A DNA stretch of 64,000 nt from Trema orientale. Its lineage: Eukaryota; Streptophyta; Magnoliopsida; Rosales; Cannabaceae. Positions 49,001 to 62,026 of the stretch are shown one piece after another. Made by a program: the position numbers and the translations under genes. The stretch is from the NCBI GenBank assembly GCA_002914845.1, contig JXTC01000073.1, positions 656,686-720,685 of the forward strand, written 5' to 3'. The notes under the pieces were generated by a model. That model saw only the letters and a list, made by a program, of their open reading frames with translations, was not told the origin of the DNA and did no database searches. The stretch's first letter is position 1. Every line of letters begins with the position of its first letter.

Positions 49001-50571
49001 ATAATAATAAGCAAAAGAACACATTGAAAGAAACTACCACAAACATAGTGAACGGGCCCTTTGAATGGCTCAACTTTTACAAAGTTCATCGAAGAGATTT
49101 AAAATGAATATATGTGAGTTTGATGATGATTGCAACAATGAAACATTGCTCTTATTAATAGTGACCAATAACTTGATCAGCCACTGAAGTGAGCTTGATT
49201 AAATTTAAAGACATTAGGTACAAGACTTTAGCAATAAAACTAGAGACAAGTACCCATGTACAATGTGATCAACTATTAGTATGTAAAAATATGTAAAATG
49301 CATATGAGGAAAAGAATAAAGGATTGGAAAGAGCACTTAGCTTAAGGGAGTATTAGTCTGAAGAGTAAATCAGATCATTAGCTTGTTGCACGCATGAAAA
49401 ACCAGCTGATTACATGATGCAGATGTAGAGAACAGTTCATGTTTTAATGCTGATCCGATGTCAAAATGATGAAGTTGAGGTGTAAAAATGATATGTAGAT
49501 GTTTAGGAATTGTATTTAAGCTGTCGGGTAGAATGGTATTAGGTATATAGGTGGCCTTTAATTACTGTAGGGGTTTAGTATTAGGAACCAAAAAAAAAAA
49601 AAATAGAGAGAAGAATGTGAGGAATTAAGGCAAAAGATAAGCTAAAAAGGGTCTGGGTATTCTCCCTCGTTCGCAGCAGTACTTAACTCTATTTATAGGC
49701 TAGGAAAGTAATGATTGAAGCATGGGATAAAAGGGACAAACATAATAATTTGAAGGAGACAAGTCTGCCAAGTGGCAAGCTGTTTCTTTTTTTCTGTTAA
49801 TAAACTGGGTATTGCAGCTAGTTTGGCAGAAAACCAGCTGCCAAAATCATCTTAAATTTGCTAACTAATCCCCTAGATGTCATGACTTATCCTAGGATAT
49901 GCTCATGACACCTAGCTAGTTTTATCCGAAAACCAGGTGCTAGGATGGTAAAGCCACCTAGTTTTGAGCTTGCTGTTCCTGCATGTAAACAATGCTCTTT
50001 CTCTTCACTTTTGTATAATCAGTCCTTCTTCTAGAAACCTCTAAATGTATTTAGGGTATAGGGTACATACCCTACTTGCTAACCCCTAAAATACCTCTAG
50101 TACAGCTCTGTTTTTTCTCTATTTTATCTTAATTGATTCTAATTTAAACTAATAAAATTAATTACATACTCAATTTAATATTACTATTATGTAAGGACTT
50201 ACCCCAGAACAATACGAAGAATAATCTGAGCCAAAAATAAGTAACAACTTCGATTATTTTCTCATTAGAAGAATATCGACATATAACCTATAATTAGCTA
50301 CTCAACTACTTTAAGTGGTTTGAGCTATGAAAGTACATAACTTTTCAAGCTGTGAGTTTCTTTTTTCCTTTGGGTTTTGTCTTAAGGCAGCTGATCTTCA
50401 AACACAACTTTCAATAACACATGAGTTTATATATGGTAATGTCTTACTTGATAATGACAATATCAATAATTTTACTTATACTGCCGAATTAGAACTAGAA
50501 GCTGTAAGGGATACCTATCACCAAGATCGAATAACCATTCAATGTTTCAATAGAAAATAAAGTCATAATAT
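46038..50571. other. Intergenic DNA without recognisable genes
   Basis: AT-rich DNA with (AG)n tracts at 46729-46746 and 47561-47583 and a doubled TCTTATTCATTCTGCATACA word near 47476-47545. Open frames at 46444-47021 and 50327-50560 have no family resemblance. The pyrimidine-rich stretch and following words at 46080-46215 resemble 52860-53060. Confidence 0.5.
48058..48153 (-). CDS. Short unrecognised open frame (31 residues)
   Basis: On the minus strand an ATG at 48153 opens MSANQEYRDFVAKKLQSDVK and ends at TAG 48058-48060. The composition is charged and helix-like, unlike the low-complexity frames around it. I do not recognise it, and no adjoining exon is evident. It may be a fragment of a lost gene or chance. 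Confidence 0.15.
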   Translation of the reverse strand: MSANQEYRDFVAKKLQSDVKNKSYVRKRCNL

Positions 50572-50755
50572 CCATTTTAAAGAATGTAACTTACCTTAAG
50601 TATTATTTCCTTCATACAACGATAATATGCTCACAAAAGTAGTTTTCACAAAAATGAAGTTGCAGAATCCATCGTAAAAAATGTAACTTATCTTAAGTAT
50701 TATTTCCTTCATACAACGATAATATGCTCACAAAATAGTTTTCACAAATTACGAA
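50572..50755. repeat. Tandem duplication of about 95 bp
   Basis: Two adjacent copies share AAGTATTATTTCCTTCATAC, AACGATAATATGCTCACAAA and TAGTTTTCACAAA in order, roughly 95 bp apart with few changes. Confidence 0.85.
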
Positions 50756-51309
50756 TAAAATTATTCTCAAAAGACCAAATATTAGCAGTACTTCAAACAA
50801 CAGTTCTGGAGTGAGATCTAAATAAAATATAGCTGGCATAAAAGAATTCACAATAATTCAACCTGCAGTCAAAATATACATATATTAGGTCTTTAAAGAA
50901 AGAAATAAAAGTTTAGTTAATTAGTTTTTGTGTCCAAACAAATGTAGATAGTAACTGTACAAGGTAATCGCCAAAAACAAAATATACAATCATAATAATA
51001 TTAATGTTTCATATGAATAAATAACAGATATAGGTGTAACAGAATTATTATTTAACAAATTATTCAGAGACTTTAGAATATTCAATATTAATCTTTAAAC
51101 ACACTAAACTGATTATACAAGTCTGAAATAATTAACATAAAATTAGGAAAGAATGGCTAGATAACTTAGGAAGGTAGACTTTCAAAATAAAATACGCAAA
51201 ACATGCAAATAACAAATCGTACTTAATCTTTCAAAACTCATTAGAAAATAAAAAAAAAATGAAACTCATAAACAAGTTATATGACACTGAAGTCCAGGAA
51301 AAAAGTAAA

Positions 51310-51975
51310 AGAATAAAAAATAAAAATAAAGCAATAATATATAAACATAAGTGGAGAGAACAAATATGATAACTTAAAATGAGAATTAATGTTCCAAAAT
51401 TCAAGTAGTTTATGTTTTCATAATTTCTTTTTTTTTAAAAAATAGGACGGAGAAATTAGAGTAATAAACTTTCAGCATCAATAAAGAGAACAATTATAAT
51501 AACTTATAAAGAAATAGAAATAAAAAAAAATAGAGCAATAATATCTAAACATAATTAGAGAGAACAAATACGATAAATTAAAAAGAAAGTTAATGTTCCA
51601 AAATTCAAGTAATTTATGTGTTCATGATTTTTTTTTTTTAAAAAAAAGAAAAACGATGGTGAATTAGGATGGAGAAATTAGAGCAATAAAATTCTAGCAT
51701 AAATAAAGAGAACAATTATAATAGATTAAAAAGAAATAAAAATTAAAAAAAATAGAACAATAATATCTGAACATAAGTGGAGAGAACAAATATGATAAAT
51801 TAAAACGAGAATTAACATTCCAAAATTCAAGTAATTTAAATTTTCATAAATAAAAAAAAAGAAAAAGAAAAACGATGGTGAATTAGGATGGAGAAATTAG
51901 AGCAATAAAATTTTAGCATAAATAAAGAGAACAATTGTAATAAATTAAAAAGAAATAGAAATAAAAAAAAAAATA
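51310..51975. repeat. AT-rich tandem array, unit about 205-220 bp
   Basis: At least three copies, starting near 51331, 51535 and 51756, share GCAATAATATCTAAACATAA, TGTTCCAAAATTCAAGTA, GATGGAGAAATTAGAGCAAT and AAATAAAGAGAACAATTATA in the same order. Copies differ by small insertions and A-tract length. The array resembles a minor satellite; no coding potential. Confidence 0.8.
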
Positions 51976-53099
51976 TAAAAAAAGACTTTGAGTAAAGCAA
52001 CTCCCACTTTTATCGCTTTTGGTTGGAGGGTGGGTAGAGAACATGTATGGAGGAACAAAATCAATCAGCAAATACAATCTTGGGAACAAATATAGTACAA
52101 AAAAGCCAAACCTGTGAAGGGAGAACTAAATTTACCTTTCGAACACTAGGGGTTCCAATTGCATCTATTCAAAGATATGAGGAATAAGAGGTTTTAAAGC
52201 TCATTGCTATCATAGCTCATCTATTTCCTACATAAAGATGCACGAACAAGTAAAGATGAGTAAACAAGATATTTTCATATTGTTTATAAGTATATCATTC
52301 CGTTAAACTTTGGAAAATAAGAATCTGACAAGCACACACACAAATATATGATTGTAGCTATAAATTCCATTTAAAAAAAAACAAGAACTAACAATTAGTA
52401 TATCACAGAAATCTTCCTCCTATTAGAAGTATTATGTAGCAACAATATTGCTACAAAGGAAAGTCTCTCACAACTATTTTAGCGTCTTCTTAGGGCAAAA
52501 TTTAAAAATAGGTAACATAAAATCAACTTGAAAGAGATAGAGAAATGTGGGAAAGAGACAGAATCAAATTACTTAAAAATTTCTGTCTCAGTAGAGTAAT
52601 GAAATTAGACCAACTAATAAGTCCCCCCACCTTTTTTTTTTTTTTGTTGAAGTCAGCAAACCTTATATGTCAAAGGCCTTTTATAAGTTTATAAACTTTC
52701 TGAGATATAGAAGGAAACGAATGACCAACAAGAAAAAAAAGCCTAAACTTCTACGCATAAATGAGCTTCCAAAAAAGAAAAAGTTTATCAGATAATTACA
52801 ATTGGAAAAATATGTTGCAGTTGCGTACTTCTTTCCAAGTTGTATGTGTTTTCCCTTCTCTTTTAATTTTTCTCTTTGTTACTTTATCCCATTTCTCTTT
52901 CTCTCCTCTTTTTCNCATTCTTTCTTTTTTCTTTATTTGTTTCCCCCCTTATTTTCTTATTTTCTTGTTTTTTCCCCTACTTTTTCCCCCTTTTTCTTCT
53001 CTTCTTGATGCAATCAAACCAAACTGTGCTTGCATAAATGAAGAGAAATTGGATAATTAATAATTTTTTGTTAATTATTTTAGTATGGAAGAAAGATAT
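51976..53099. other. Intergenic DNA, pyrimidine-rich in part
   Basis: Contains a long CT/T-rich tract (52850-53005) with one unknown base at 52915. No gene is recognised; the frames over the tract are low complexity. Confidence 0.5.
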
Positions 53100-54850
53100 A
53101 GATACATATCTATATCTTTATAATATGTCGACATAACTCCCATTGTCGATCAAGGTCCTAAAGATTAGGATGTTTCCAATTTGGACAGCCATGACCAGAG
53201 GATCATTATGAGGCTGGTGAACTCTTCAAGCATTGTGTTCAATAAAGATTATGGGCTCACTTTATACTTATTGACTTTTGGCTGGTCGTTCTTCCACATG
53301 GAGAACGTCAATTCGAGGAGCTTCTCAAGCATCACCAACATACTTCCTTTGACATGTCCTCGACATTCCCTCTAGGTGTGGTCCTCCAAATATGGTTTGA
53401 ATTTCTCCTTGCACATTATTAGTGTGATCACCTCGAATAGGATAATTCGCCTGTTTTTCTTTTTCTTCTCTTTGAAGATAATCTCTTCTTTTTTGGTACT
53501 TACCAAGGTAACTTTGACGGATTAATTCTTCAATTTCATCCTTCAGATCGTATCAATCATTGGTGTCGTGTCCATGATCTTGATGGAATTGGCACTACTT
53601 ATTCTGATCTCTCCTTATTCCTCGCCCCTTTGCCATTTGTAAAGGTCGTCGGTACGGAACCTGATCTTCAGTGGCGATGAGCATGTTCTCTCTACTTTCA
53701 TTAAGTTCCGTATAGTAGTTGAACCTTGGAGTTCGAGGAGGTTTCTTTTCTTCTGCTCGATATTTTTTCTTTTCTTTCTTTGAAGAAAAGTTCTGCTCGA
53801 CGTCTCCTTTTCGCCTTCGTTAATCTTTTTTCCTTGTTGGTTCATCGGATTTTGACGAGTTGACTGTCTCTTGCACATTTTCTATACGCACGTATTTTTT
53901 TCGCTCTCTGGTAGAAATCTTCTACCTTTGTATAGTGAATTTTTTGCAGATTCCTCCAAAGTGGAGTATTTGGACAAACACCTCCAGCTAAGGCCATCAG
54001 AGTTCCTCCCTCCGGGACTTTTGTTACCTTAGCGGCTTCCTCGTTGAATCTCTTGAGATAAGAGCGAAGAGACTCATTCTCCCTCTGCTTTATATTAGCA
54101 AGAGTTAAACAAGGTGTTGCATAAGCTCTTGAGGCTTGAAATTGACGAATGAAATCTTGTGAAAATTGCTCCCAGGATGTGATGGATTCTTTGGGTTTAT
54201 TCTTGAACTATTTCTTTGCTCCCTTCGCAAGTGTCCTATATCGAGCTGGCGATTGAACCCTATTCAAGTCCATCAGGTCATTGAACAATCAAGGTGATCT
54301 CGTGGATCGATCTTTCCTTTATATGTCACAATGGTTGGCATCTTGAATCCATTTGGTAGGGATGCTTCCTGAATTTCCTTGGTGAAGTGGGAATAATGAC
54401 CCTCCACTTGAAATTCTTCTCGAGCAATCAAACGATTAAGCTAAACTCTTATGCGTGCTAATTCGTCGACTAAAGGCTCTTTTTTATCAGCGATCGTCGC
54501 AATCGAACTATTGCTAGTCATTGTTTGAGCTGTAAGCGTCTTTGATCTAATTGATCTCGCAGGTCGCCTCCCTTAACACGAGCCAGGTCGCTCCTCGTGT
54601 GACCAATCCTTTCAAACATGCTTCTTCCAGCTTGGGCTAGATCATTTTGTCGTGATACAGATGGATTCTTCTGTGCAGGCTTAGTTGGTAAGCTTCCAAT
54701 TTTCGTCCTAGCGAACTGGCTAGGATTTGGAAGGGTATTTTCTCGTTCGGTTGAACTTTGCATGTGCGAGCCCTCAAGTATCTTTCTCGCATTTGGCTAA
54801 CCTCAAACATGGTCAGAGTGTATAGGACGGCACCTCGATGATTTTGGCAT
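53100..54850 (-). mobile_element. Tat/Ogre-type Ty3 retrotransposon remnant (gag and protease)
   Basis: A fossil on the minus strand. The gag part includes a retrotransposon gag core (about 53930-54300) and, further on, words such as GGPHLEG near 53390. The protease region shows PHNDPLVMAVQIGN followed by the active-site word LIDNGSYVDIL (53110-53215), characteristic of the Tat/Ogre group. Reverse transcriptase and LTRs are not seen. The remnant is broken at several places and its upstream side adjoins the LTR at 54867, which suggests the latter element landed in it. Confidence 0.75.
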
Positions 54851-54866
54851 TTGTGGATGAGCCCTT

Positions 54867-56420
54867 TGATGAGTGTGTATTTTACTCACAAATCAAGTAT
54901 TCTCCAAGTTCAAATAATTGTAAGTTCTCAAGCATTTGTGTTGTTTTAATGTTGTTTTGTATTTTTATTGTAGAAAATAAGAAATTGAGGCTTAGTATAT
55001 TTGATACCAAAAAGGAGAAATTTCTGAAGCCATTAATAGCTGAAACGAGGACCGAAGCATCAAAGAGAACTAAAAAGCTCAATTGGACCAGTAGCTAGGC
55101 GCCGCGGTGCTCAAAAAGGGCACAGCGGTACCTCAGAACCAGAACGTTGGCACCGCGGTGCCCAGAAAGTGGCACTGCGCTGCCTCAGCACTGGCACCGT
55201 GATGCCACTGCGATTTCAGCACGTGTAGAAGCCGCGTTTTTCGCATTTTGTAGCCACATGTCCACACGTTTTTGGCTAATTTTAAGGGCTATTTTTGGTC
55301 CTTGATCTAATACCAATGAAAGGTTAAATTTCTTCCTTTCGTAGGTCATCTTAGTGCTCTTTAAATAGACACTTTAGCCTCCATTTCAAAGTGTGGAGAG
55401 TTGGAAGAGCAGGCACATCTTTGAGAGCTGAAAAATCAAAGAGAGAGAGAGCTTTGGAGCTGAAATTTGGAGAGGATGCTTGAGAGAGATGCTTGAAGAA
55501 TTGAAGGCTTAAAATTCTACCTCCACAGAAGAGTTTTCTCTTCCTCTTTCTCACCCTAATCTCATTTGAATTTTGTATTGGGTATATTGTATAATTTGTT
55601 TGGAATTATGAAATTCTTTATGAGATTAGCTATGAATTCTACTATACTTGGATTGATTCTCTATCTTAGGATTTGATGTACCCTTTTTATACTTTGTTTT
55701 GCTTATTTTGTTAATTATTGGCTTATTTTCCATTGTCAATTCATTTATGTTTCTCCTTGCTTATTTCCTCTAATTTATGTGGTCAATGAATTAGTTGAAC
55801 TTAGGTTGTGATTTTGATACTTGAGAGAGTTTGATTTCATAAATTAGAATTGAGAAACATAGTTTAGGTCGTTGTGAGACCGAGAGGAGATCAACACCTA
55901 GATAATCAAATTAAGAAGTTCTTAAGATCTAGATTTAATGAGTGCTTAGGGAACCGGGTTAGATAGAGATATCAACTTGGGTACTTAGGCATATTGTCTC
56001 ATTCGGTACTTGAGAGAGGGAATGAGGTTAAATTAGGTCCCTTGATTAGTGAATTTAGTGGAAATAGTCTAATAAATGCTTAATTTGACGAATTTAGGAA
56101 TAATTAGGAGAAATTATGTCTTTAGTACATTAGTACATAGTAATTTCCATATTTTATTTACGTAATTCTTTTATCTTTATTTTTATTCATTTTATTTTAA
56201 ATTCATTTAGTTTTGATGCATAGATAAAATTAGGTTATGATAATTTTGGTACTTAACAACTAATCTAAAATCCAATCTCTGTGGATCGACCCTTCTTGCC
56301 GCTATACTAGTTAATTCTAAGTTTTACTAGACTTGCTAGGTTAGTTAATAGGAGGTAATTATAAATGTTAATTTGGTACTGGGCGTTTATTTCTAACGAC
56401 TAAACGTGTTTTTCATTACT
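54867..56420 (+). repeat. Left LTR of Athila/Tat-like element
   Basis: About 1.55 kb beginning TGATGAGTGTGTATTTTACT, nearly identical through its length to 62027-63582. It contains a GC-rich patch of GCACCGCGGTGCC-like palindromes (55090-55215). It ends shortly before the primer site TTTGGCGCCGTTGCCGGGGA (56426-56445), complementary to tRNA-Asp as in Athila and Tat elements. The exact last base is uncertain by about ten. Confidence 0.85.
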
Positions 56421-58204
56421 AAAATTTTGGCGCCGTTGCCGGGGATTGGCATTTTTAGATTGTTGTTGATATCGGAAGTAAGTGGCTTGATTTTAATTTA
56501 GGCGTTTATTTGTATTTTTTCATATCCATTTTCTTTTTGTTTGTTTTGTGAGGTACTTGGAGATGGTAGATCGACAAGTCCTCTTGAGATTTGCTCAATG
56601 AGACTTGGAGCCGTTTCATTGTGCATGGTGGATATACAAAGAATTGCTCATCAATTTTTCCAATCATGGCTTCTCTCGGGAGTATCAACTACAAATCTTC
56701 CTCTACGACTTATGGCCTGAAACAAGAATATGGGTGGAAAGAGGAGATGGTGCCCCATATTTCCACCCATTATCCGCCGACGAAGCCTATTGGTTATTGG
56801 AAGGTATGGCCGATTTTGATTATCAGAGTTAGAATTATCCACTAAGCCACCTCAGTATAGGTGATAATTCCAACTGTTCAGCACCATGGTTTGACACTCT
56901 GCATCATCAAGCGGAGTCTTCTCTCGACCTTGAAGAGCTAGTTGCCCCAATTTTCGGAGGAGACAGGGCACTGTATAGAGAAGCTGGAGAGAATGGAGAT
57001 GGTGGCAAGGGACACACAAGATATATACAATTATGAAAGCCACCGAGAGAAGAAGGGCACAAGCGAGAGGATCTTTGGGTTGTTCGATGATGACTGCTCA
57101 AGTGAGGAGGAGGTTCAAGACAATACTTATTGAATCTCAACCTTTTGAGATCTAAGTTATTATGCCACCGGCTATCAAAGCTCATATTTATGACGATCCT
57201 ATGTGGTCAAAACCTCCTCCACCACCTCTAGCACCGGTCATTGAAGCCCACCATGCACATGTGCCAAAGCCGAATCAAGTTGAGCATACATGTCGAGCAT
57301 TGCCATACATCGCCAAGCTTGAGGGTGTTCGAAACCAAGACCCATATGTCTTGTTGTACGACACGTACTATGGGCAGAGGCCGATCTTTGATGAGCTTCC
57401 AATTTGTACATAGTTGAGCATAAAGATGTGAGGCATGGAGTAATGTCCCGCCACCTCAAGTTAGAGCCACTAGGCCTAGAATACTACTGTCGCCACCACA
57501 CTTGGAGTCGAGATGTCTTGCCTTCTAGGTATGTTTTCTCACTCCCTTGTGCTTAATTGGATTGAATATTATCGATTGTGAGTTTGGGGGCGGGGACACT
57601 TGTTGGTTGATTATTTGTTGGCTTTTGGCCTAGTTTATGTGTTGGTGGCCATGACTTTTCCTTCCATGACTTGTGTCTTTCATCAATATATATATATTTT
57701 TTTACTTTCTTTTCTTTAGTTGTTTTGAATAAGTTGAGTTTTGATAAGATAAGATGACTTGGTATTGATGATGTGTATAGTCACTTAGTGTTCTTTAGGT
57801 ATTTTGGAATGCAATTCATTGAATTATCTGTGTGCTTGACTCATATTTGTTGAATTTCACTGTTGACTCTTTACATTTGAGCACTATGAATTATGATCAC
57901 TTGACTAATTTGAGCTTTAGAGAACACTTATATACATTAGTTAGGCTTTGACATCTCATGAGCTCTAGAACCCATTTGAGTGTTGCTTGAGGCGAAATCC
58001 TAGGTTAAGTGTCATTGAAGAGAGGATTTAGGCATTTCTCTGGATCGTTTGAGCCTTTGAAGCTAACCCTTGAAAGTATTATCCCTAGTTAACCCCTCTT
58101 GAGCCGATTTGACCTATTTCCTTCATTACCTTCATAGGTGCATCCAAACCACCAAATTAATTCCCATTTCCTAAACTTATCACCAATAGGCATGATTGCA
58201 TTGC

Positions 58205-61086
58205 TGTAAAGACTTATTAACCTTGGAAAAGCAGAAAGTAGAGGAAAAATTTAAACTTTTATTTAGTTCTGAAAACACTTCTGCGATACATCCCTTTTAT
58301 ATTATAAAATATTTACAGCCTGTACAATACAAAATATGGTTTTACTGCCTTTGATAACTCTCACAGAGTCAACTATATACATATACATATCAAAAATATA
58401 TGGAAGTTCTCAAAAAGTCTTTCTTCTTCAAAACTGGCATATGAACCGCATTGGAGTGGATCAGCTCAGCCAACCTCATCTGACACCCTAATCATCTGCA
58501 TCACAAGAACCAAATAAGCAATAGCCCAGTAAATAGAAATCCATGCATGCTTATGAACATTTTTTTTTTGCACTTGAAACTCGTTTAGTCTTTGTACCCT
58601 TAATTGCTTTGAAAAACATTAGCCTTTAAAACATGTTTGGGCCCCCTCCTTGATATAGTTCCTAACTCAGTGACATAGCAGGCATCCTCTTAATGAATAA
58701 TATAACATTTGAGGCGTACCCTGTCTTGGAATTACCCTCAANNNNNNNNNNNNNNNNNNNNNNNNNNNNNNNNNNNNNNNNNNNNNNNNNNNNNNNNNNN
58801 NNNNNNNNNNNNNNNNNNNNNNNNNNNNNNNNNNNNNNNNNNNNNNNNNNNNNNNNNNNNNNNNNNNNNNNNNNNNNNNNNNNNNNNNNNNNNNNNNNNN
58901 NNNNNNNNNNNNNNNNNNNNNNNNNNNNNNNNNNNNNNNNNNNNNNNNNNNNNNNNNNNNNNNNNNNNNNNNNNNNNNNNNNNNNNNNNNNNNNNNNNNN
59001 NNNNNNNNNNNNNNNNNNNNNNNNNNNNNNNNNNNNNNNNNNNNNNNNNNNNNNNNNNNNNNNNNNNNNNNNNNNNNNNNNNNNNNNNNNNNNNNNNNNN
59101 NNNNNNNNNNNNNNNNNNNNNNNNNNNNNNNNNNNNNNNNNNNNNNNNNNNNNNNNNNNNNNNNNNNNNNNNNNNNNNNNNNNNNNNNNNNNNNNNNNNN
59201 NNNNNNNNNNNNNNNNNNNNNNNNNNNNNNNNNNNNNNNNNNNNNNNNNNNNNNNNNNNNNNNNNNNNNNNNNNNNNNNNNNNNNNNNNNNNNNNNNNNN
59301 NNNNNNNNNNNNNNNNNNNNNNNNNNNNNNNNNNNNNNNNNNNNNNNNNNNNNNNNNNNNNNNNNNNNNNNNNNNNNNNNNNNNNNNNNNNNNNNNNNNN
59401 NNNNNNNNNNNNNNNNNNNNNNNNNNNNNNNNNNNNNNNNNNNNNNNNNNNNNNNNNNNNNNNNNNNNNNNNNNNNNNNNNNNNNNNNNNNNNNNNNNNN
59501 NNNNNTAGGTCAGCTCCTTATGTTTCCTCACAAATTCTCATCTTTTACCTATTGTAGCACTATTACACGCCAATCCTCATGTTCCTTCACTTGTTTTTAT
59601 CTTTCACCTCTTATAGTACCATTACACGCCTCTCTTCATATTCCTTCATTAGTTTTCATCTATTACCTATTATAGTAAACTTACACGTCAGCCATAAGGT
59701 TATAGGGTGTTATTGTAGTTTATAGCTTGTTAGACTATTAAAATAGGTTCTAAACATTAAACCCACTCATATGTATCAGTTAACTCTTTTAGAAGTTTTA
59801 CATGAAGTATTCTACTTATTAGGTCAGAAACAAACTCTAATAGCACATATCTAGTGATAAGTGTAAGAGTAGACTTCAAATAACATAACCATCACATATA
59901 CGACCTATAAGTGAAGTCTACTCACCTGTTTACAAGTAAGGGTTGCTTTATTACTATGCTTAGGAGGCTGCCACTTAGAACCAGGGGGTACACGAAAGGG
60001 AGAGAGAGAGATGGAAGGCTTCAATTGTTTGAGAAAATAAGGAGATACCTCAAGGAAAAGAGAGATGAGTGCTTTGGCTGTTTAGGGAAAGAAAGAAAAC
60101 CTATGGAGAGATGAGAGGAGGCTATGGTTGCTAGGGGAAGAGAAGAAAATCAGGAAGGAGAGAGAGGTAGGGGACGGCTACCAGGGGGAAGAAATGGGGT
60201 TAGGGAAGTTTATAACACTTTGAGTTCAGCCACTTGATGGCACAAGTTCCAAGATTTCAGAACCCTAACTTTTATTTTGTCATTAGCCTAAGCATAAGTC
60301 AGATTAAAGGCAAGGTGTGTAGGTGCTTATCCCTTTGCTTACACATTTCCCTAGGAGTCAAGGTTGTCTCTTACTTGGTCAATAACCTAGCTATAAACTG
60401 GTTTAGGGCTTAATAAAACACTTAATAGTTGTCTCTAACATGTTATAGCTTTATGCTTAAACAAATCTCCCTAAATCAGATTAGTGTAATACATGGCCAT
60501 CAAAGTGTGTGTAGCTTTGTTCCTTACTTAAAAGATACAATAACTGATTAATTTGCTATAATTTTCGTAACCTATAGCTAAGCAAGGATTTAAGGTGAGT
60601 TTTAGTTCCCTACTTAACTAGAAACTTAAGAAATTATCATTTAAGCACTTCTATTACCCATTTTCGTAGCCTACACCTACACAAGAGGTTAAAATGGGTT
60701 TCAGCTCCTAATAGTGTCAAAAACTAAGGAAAATGTCAATTAGACACTTCTATTACCCTTACACATGTCAAGCATTCTATGGTTCTTGAATCGGTCTTTC
60801 ACTGCATATGTACACTTCAAGAATTTAGTCAATCAGTTAAGAAACTTGAATCACACTAATAAACATGATTTTTGACCTATATGCATGTAGGAATAGAAAT
60901 GGACGTTTAATTAGCATATCATGAGGCGTATTGTTGAAAAGTGTACTAGTGAGGATTTCTGGGCACTATGTCAGGTAAAAACTTAGTTTAGAGTTAAATT
61001 TTAGAACTACTCATGAAATTATGAAATTTAGATGCAAGGATGTTTATTAGTGGCGTGATGCACTCATGAGAACTTTGGGCACTACA
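58205..61086 (-). mobile_element. LTR-like insertion, 2.88 kb (solo LTR), spanning an assembly gap
   Basis: Starts TGTAAAGACTTATTAACC and ends GGGCACTACA, with the 5-bp repeat ATTGC on each side (58200-58204, 61087-61091). The related sequence at 63780-63800 runs through this point without interruption (GCATTGCACTCTTACATG), which proves the boundaries. On the minus strand TTTACTGGGCTATTGCTTAT then GTGATGCAGATG matches the plan of Ty3-type LTRs. About 764 bases are unknown. No coding part is visible, so a solo LTR is likely. Confidence 0.8.
58742..59505. other. Assembly gap (764 unknown bases)
   Basis: A run of N inside the nested LTR-like block. Open frames drawn across it are meaningless. 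The true length is unknown. Confidence 0.99.
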
Positions 61087-61299
61087 ATTGCACTCTTGCA
61101 TGATTTTTTAAGCATAAATATAAGTTTAGGTTATGTTTGGAGAATTATTGGTGGATTGATTTGATATTAATAAAAGAAAAGAGAGAGTTGGAACAAATTG
61201 TGCATTACCTTCTATTCTTTTCAACATTGAAGACAGTGTTGATTTTGAGTTTGGGGGTGAGCTTTATGCTTCTCTTCTTTTTATCACAATCCTTTTCTT

Positions 61300-61410
61300 G
61301 TTTAAAAAAAAAAGAAAAAAAAGAGAAAAAATAAAATTAAAAAAAAAAGAAAAACTAAAAATAAGAAAAAATAAAAAAAAAGAAGGAAAGAGAAAAATAA
61401 ATAAAGGATT
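61300..61410. repeat. A-rich GAAAAA-type low-complexity tract
   Basis: Purine-only stretch in the internal region of the Athila/Tat-like element. The second copy of this region near 63990 runs past the window edge. The Lys-rich frames here are by-products. Confidence 0.85.
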
Positions 61411-62026
61411 GTGGTTGATTTTGTCTTTTTTGGTGAATAAACTTATTGTGGGATGCATTGAAGGAAGAAAAATAATGCAATGGAGGGTTTAGTAAGTGAA
61501 TTTTCTTGGGAATTATGCAAGATCCTTGAGTTGTGATACATGCTTTGGGTGATCCGAGCCGAAAATTTTCCTTCTTATCTACTTTTCACCCCAGCCTCAC
61601 ACTACAACCCTTGAAAGACCTCTTGATCTTTAATGACACTATACCCTACATTAGTGGAGGAGCGACTTGAAAAATGGGCTTATGGTAGTTCTAAATTGCA
61701 TTATCTAGAGATAACTTATAGTCTCCTAAGTACGTAAGTTTATCCGGAGTTCATTTAGTTAAGTGAGTTTGATTATGCACACACTTTCACGAGAGGGTCT
61801 TGAGTGGAATAAAACCGATGCTTGATGTTGAAATTCTAGATACTTTCAATGGTTGCCTTCCATTTGAACTTAGATCATTTTGTGGCTTCAGAGATACATG
61901 CATGCTTGTTGATTCGATGCAAAACTCACACTTTGTTATTTACGTTTTTAGTACTTGATTTGTGTTTGTTTTCTTCTTTCTTTTGTTTTGCTTGAGGACA
62001 AGCAAACGTTTGAGTTTGGGGGTATT

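Noticed and set aside
58662-59557. Long open frames on both strands
   Set aside because: They are made of unknown bases across the assembly gap.
61264-61492. Frames rich in Lys or Phe on both strands
   Set aside because: Low-complexity A-rich tract in a retrotransposon.
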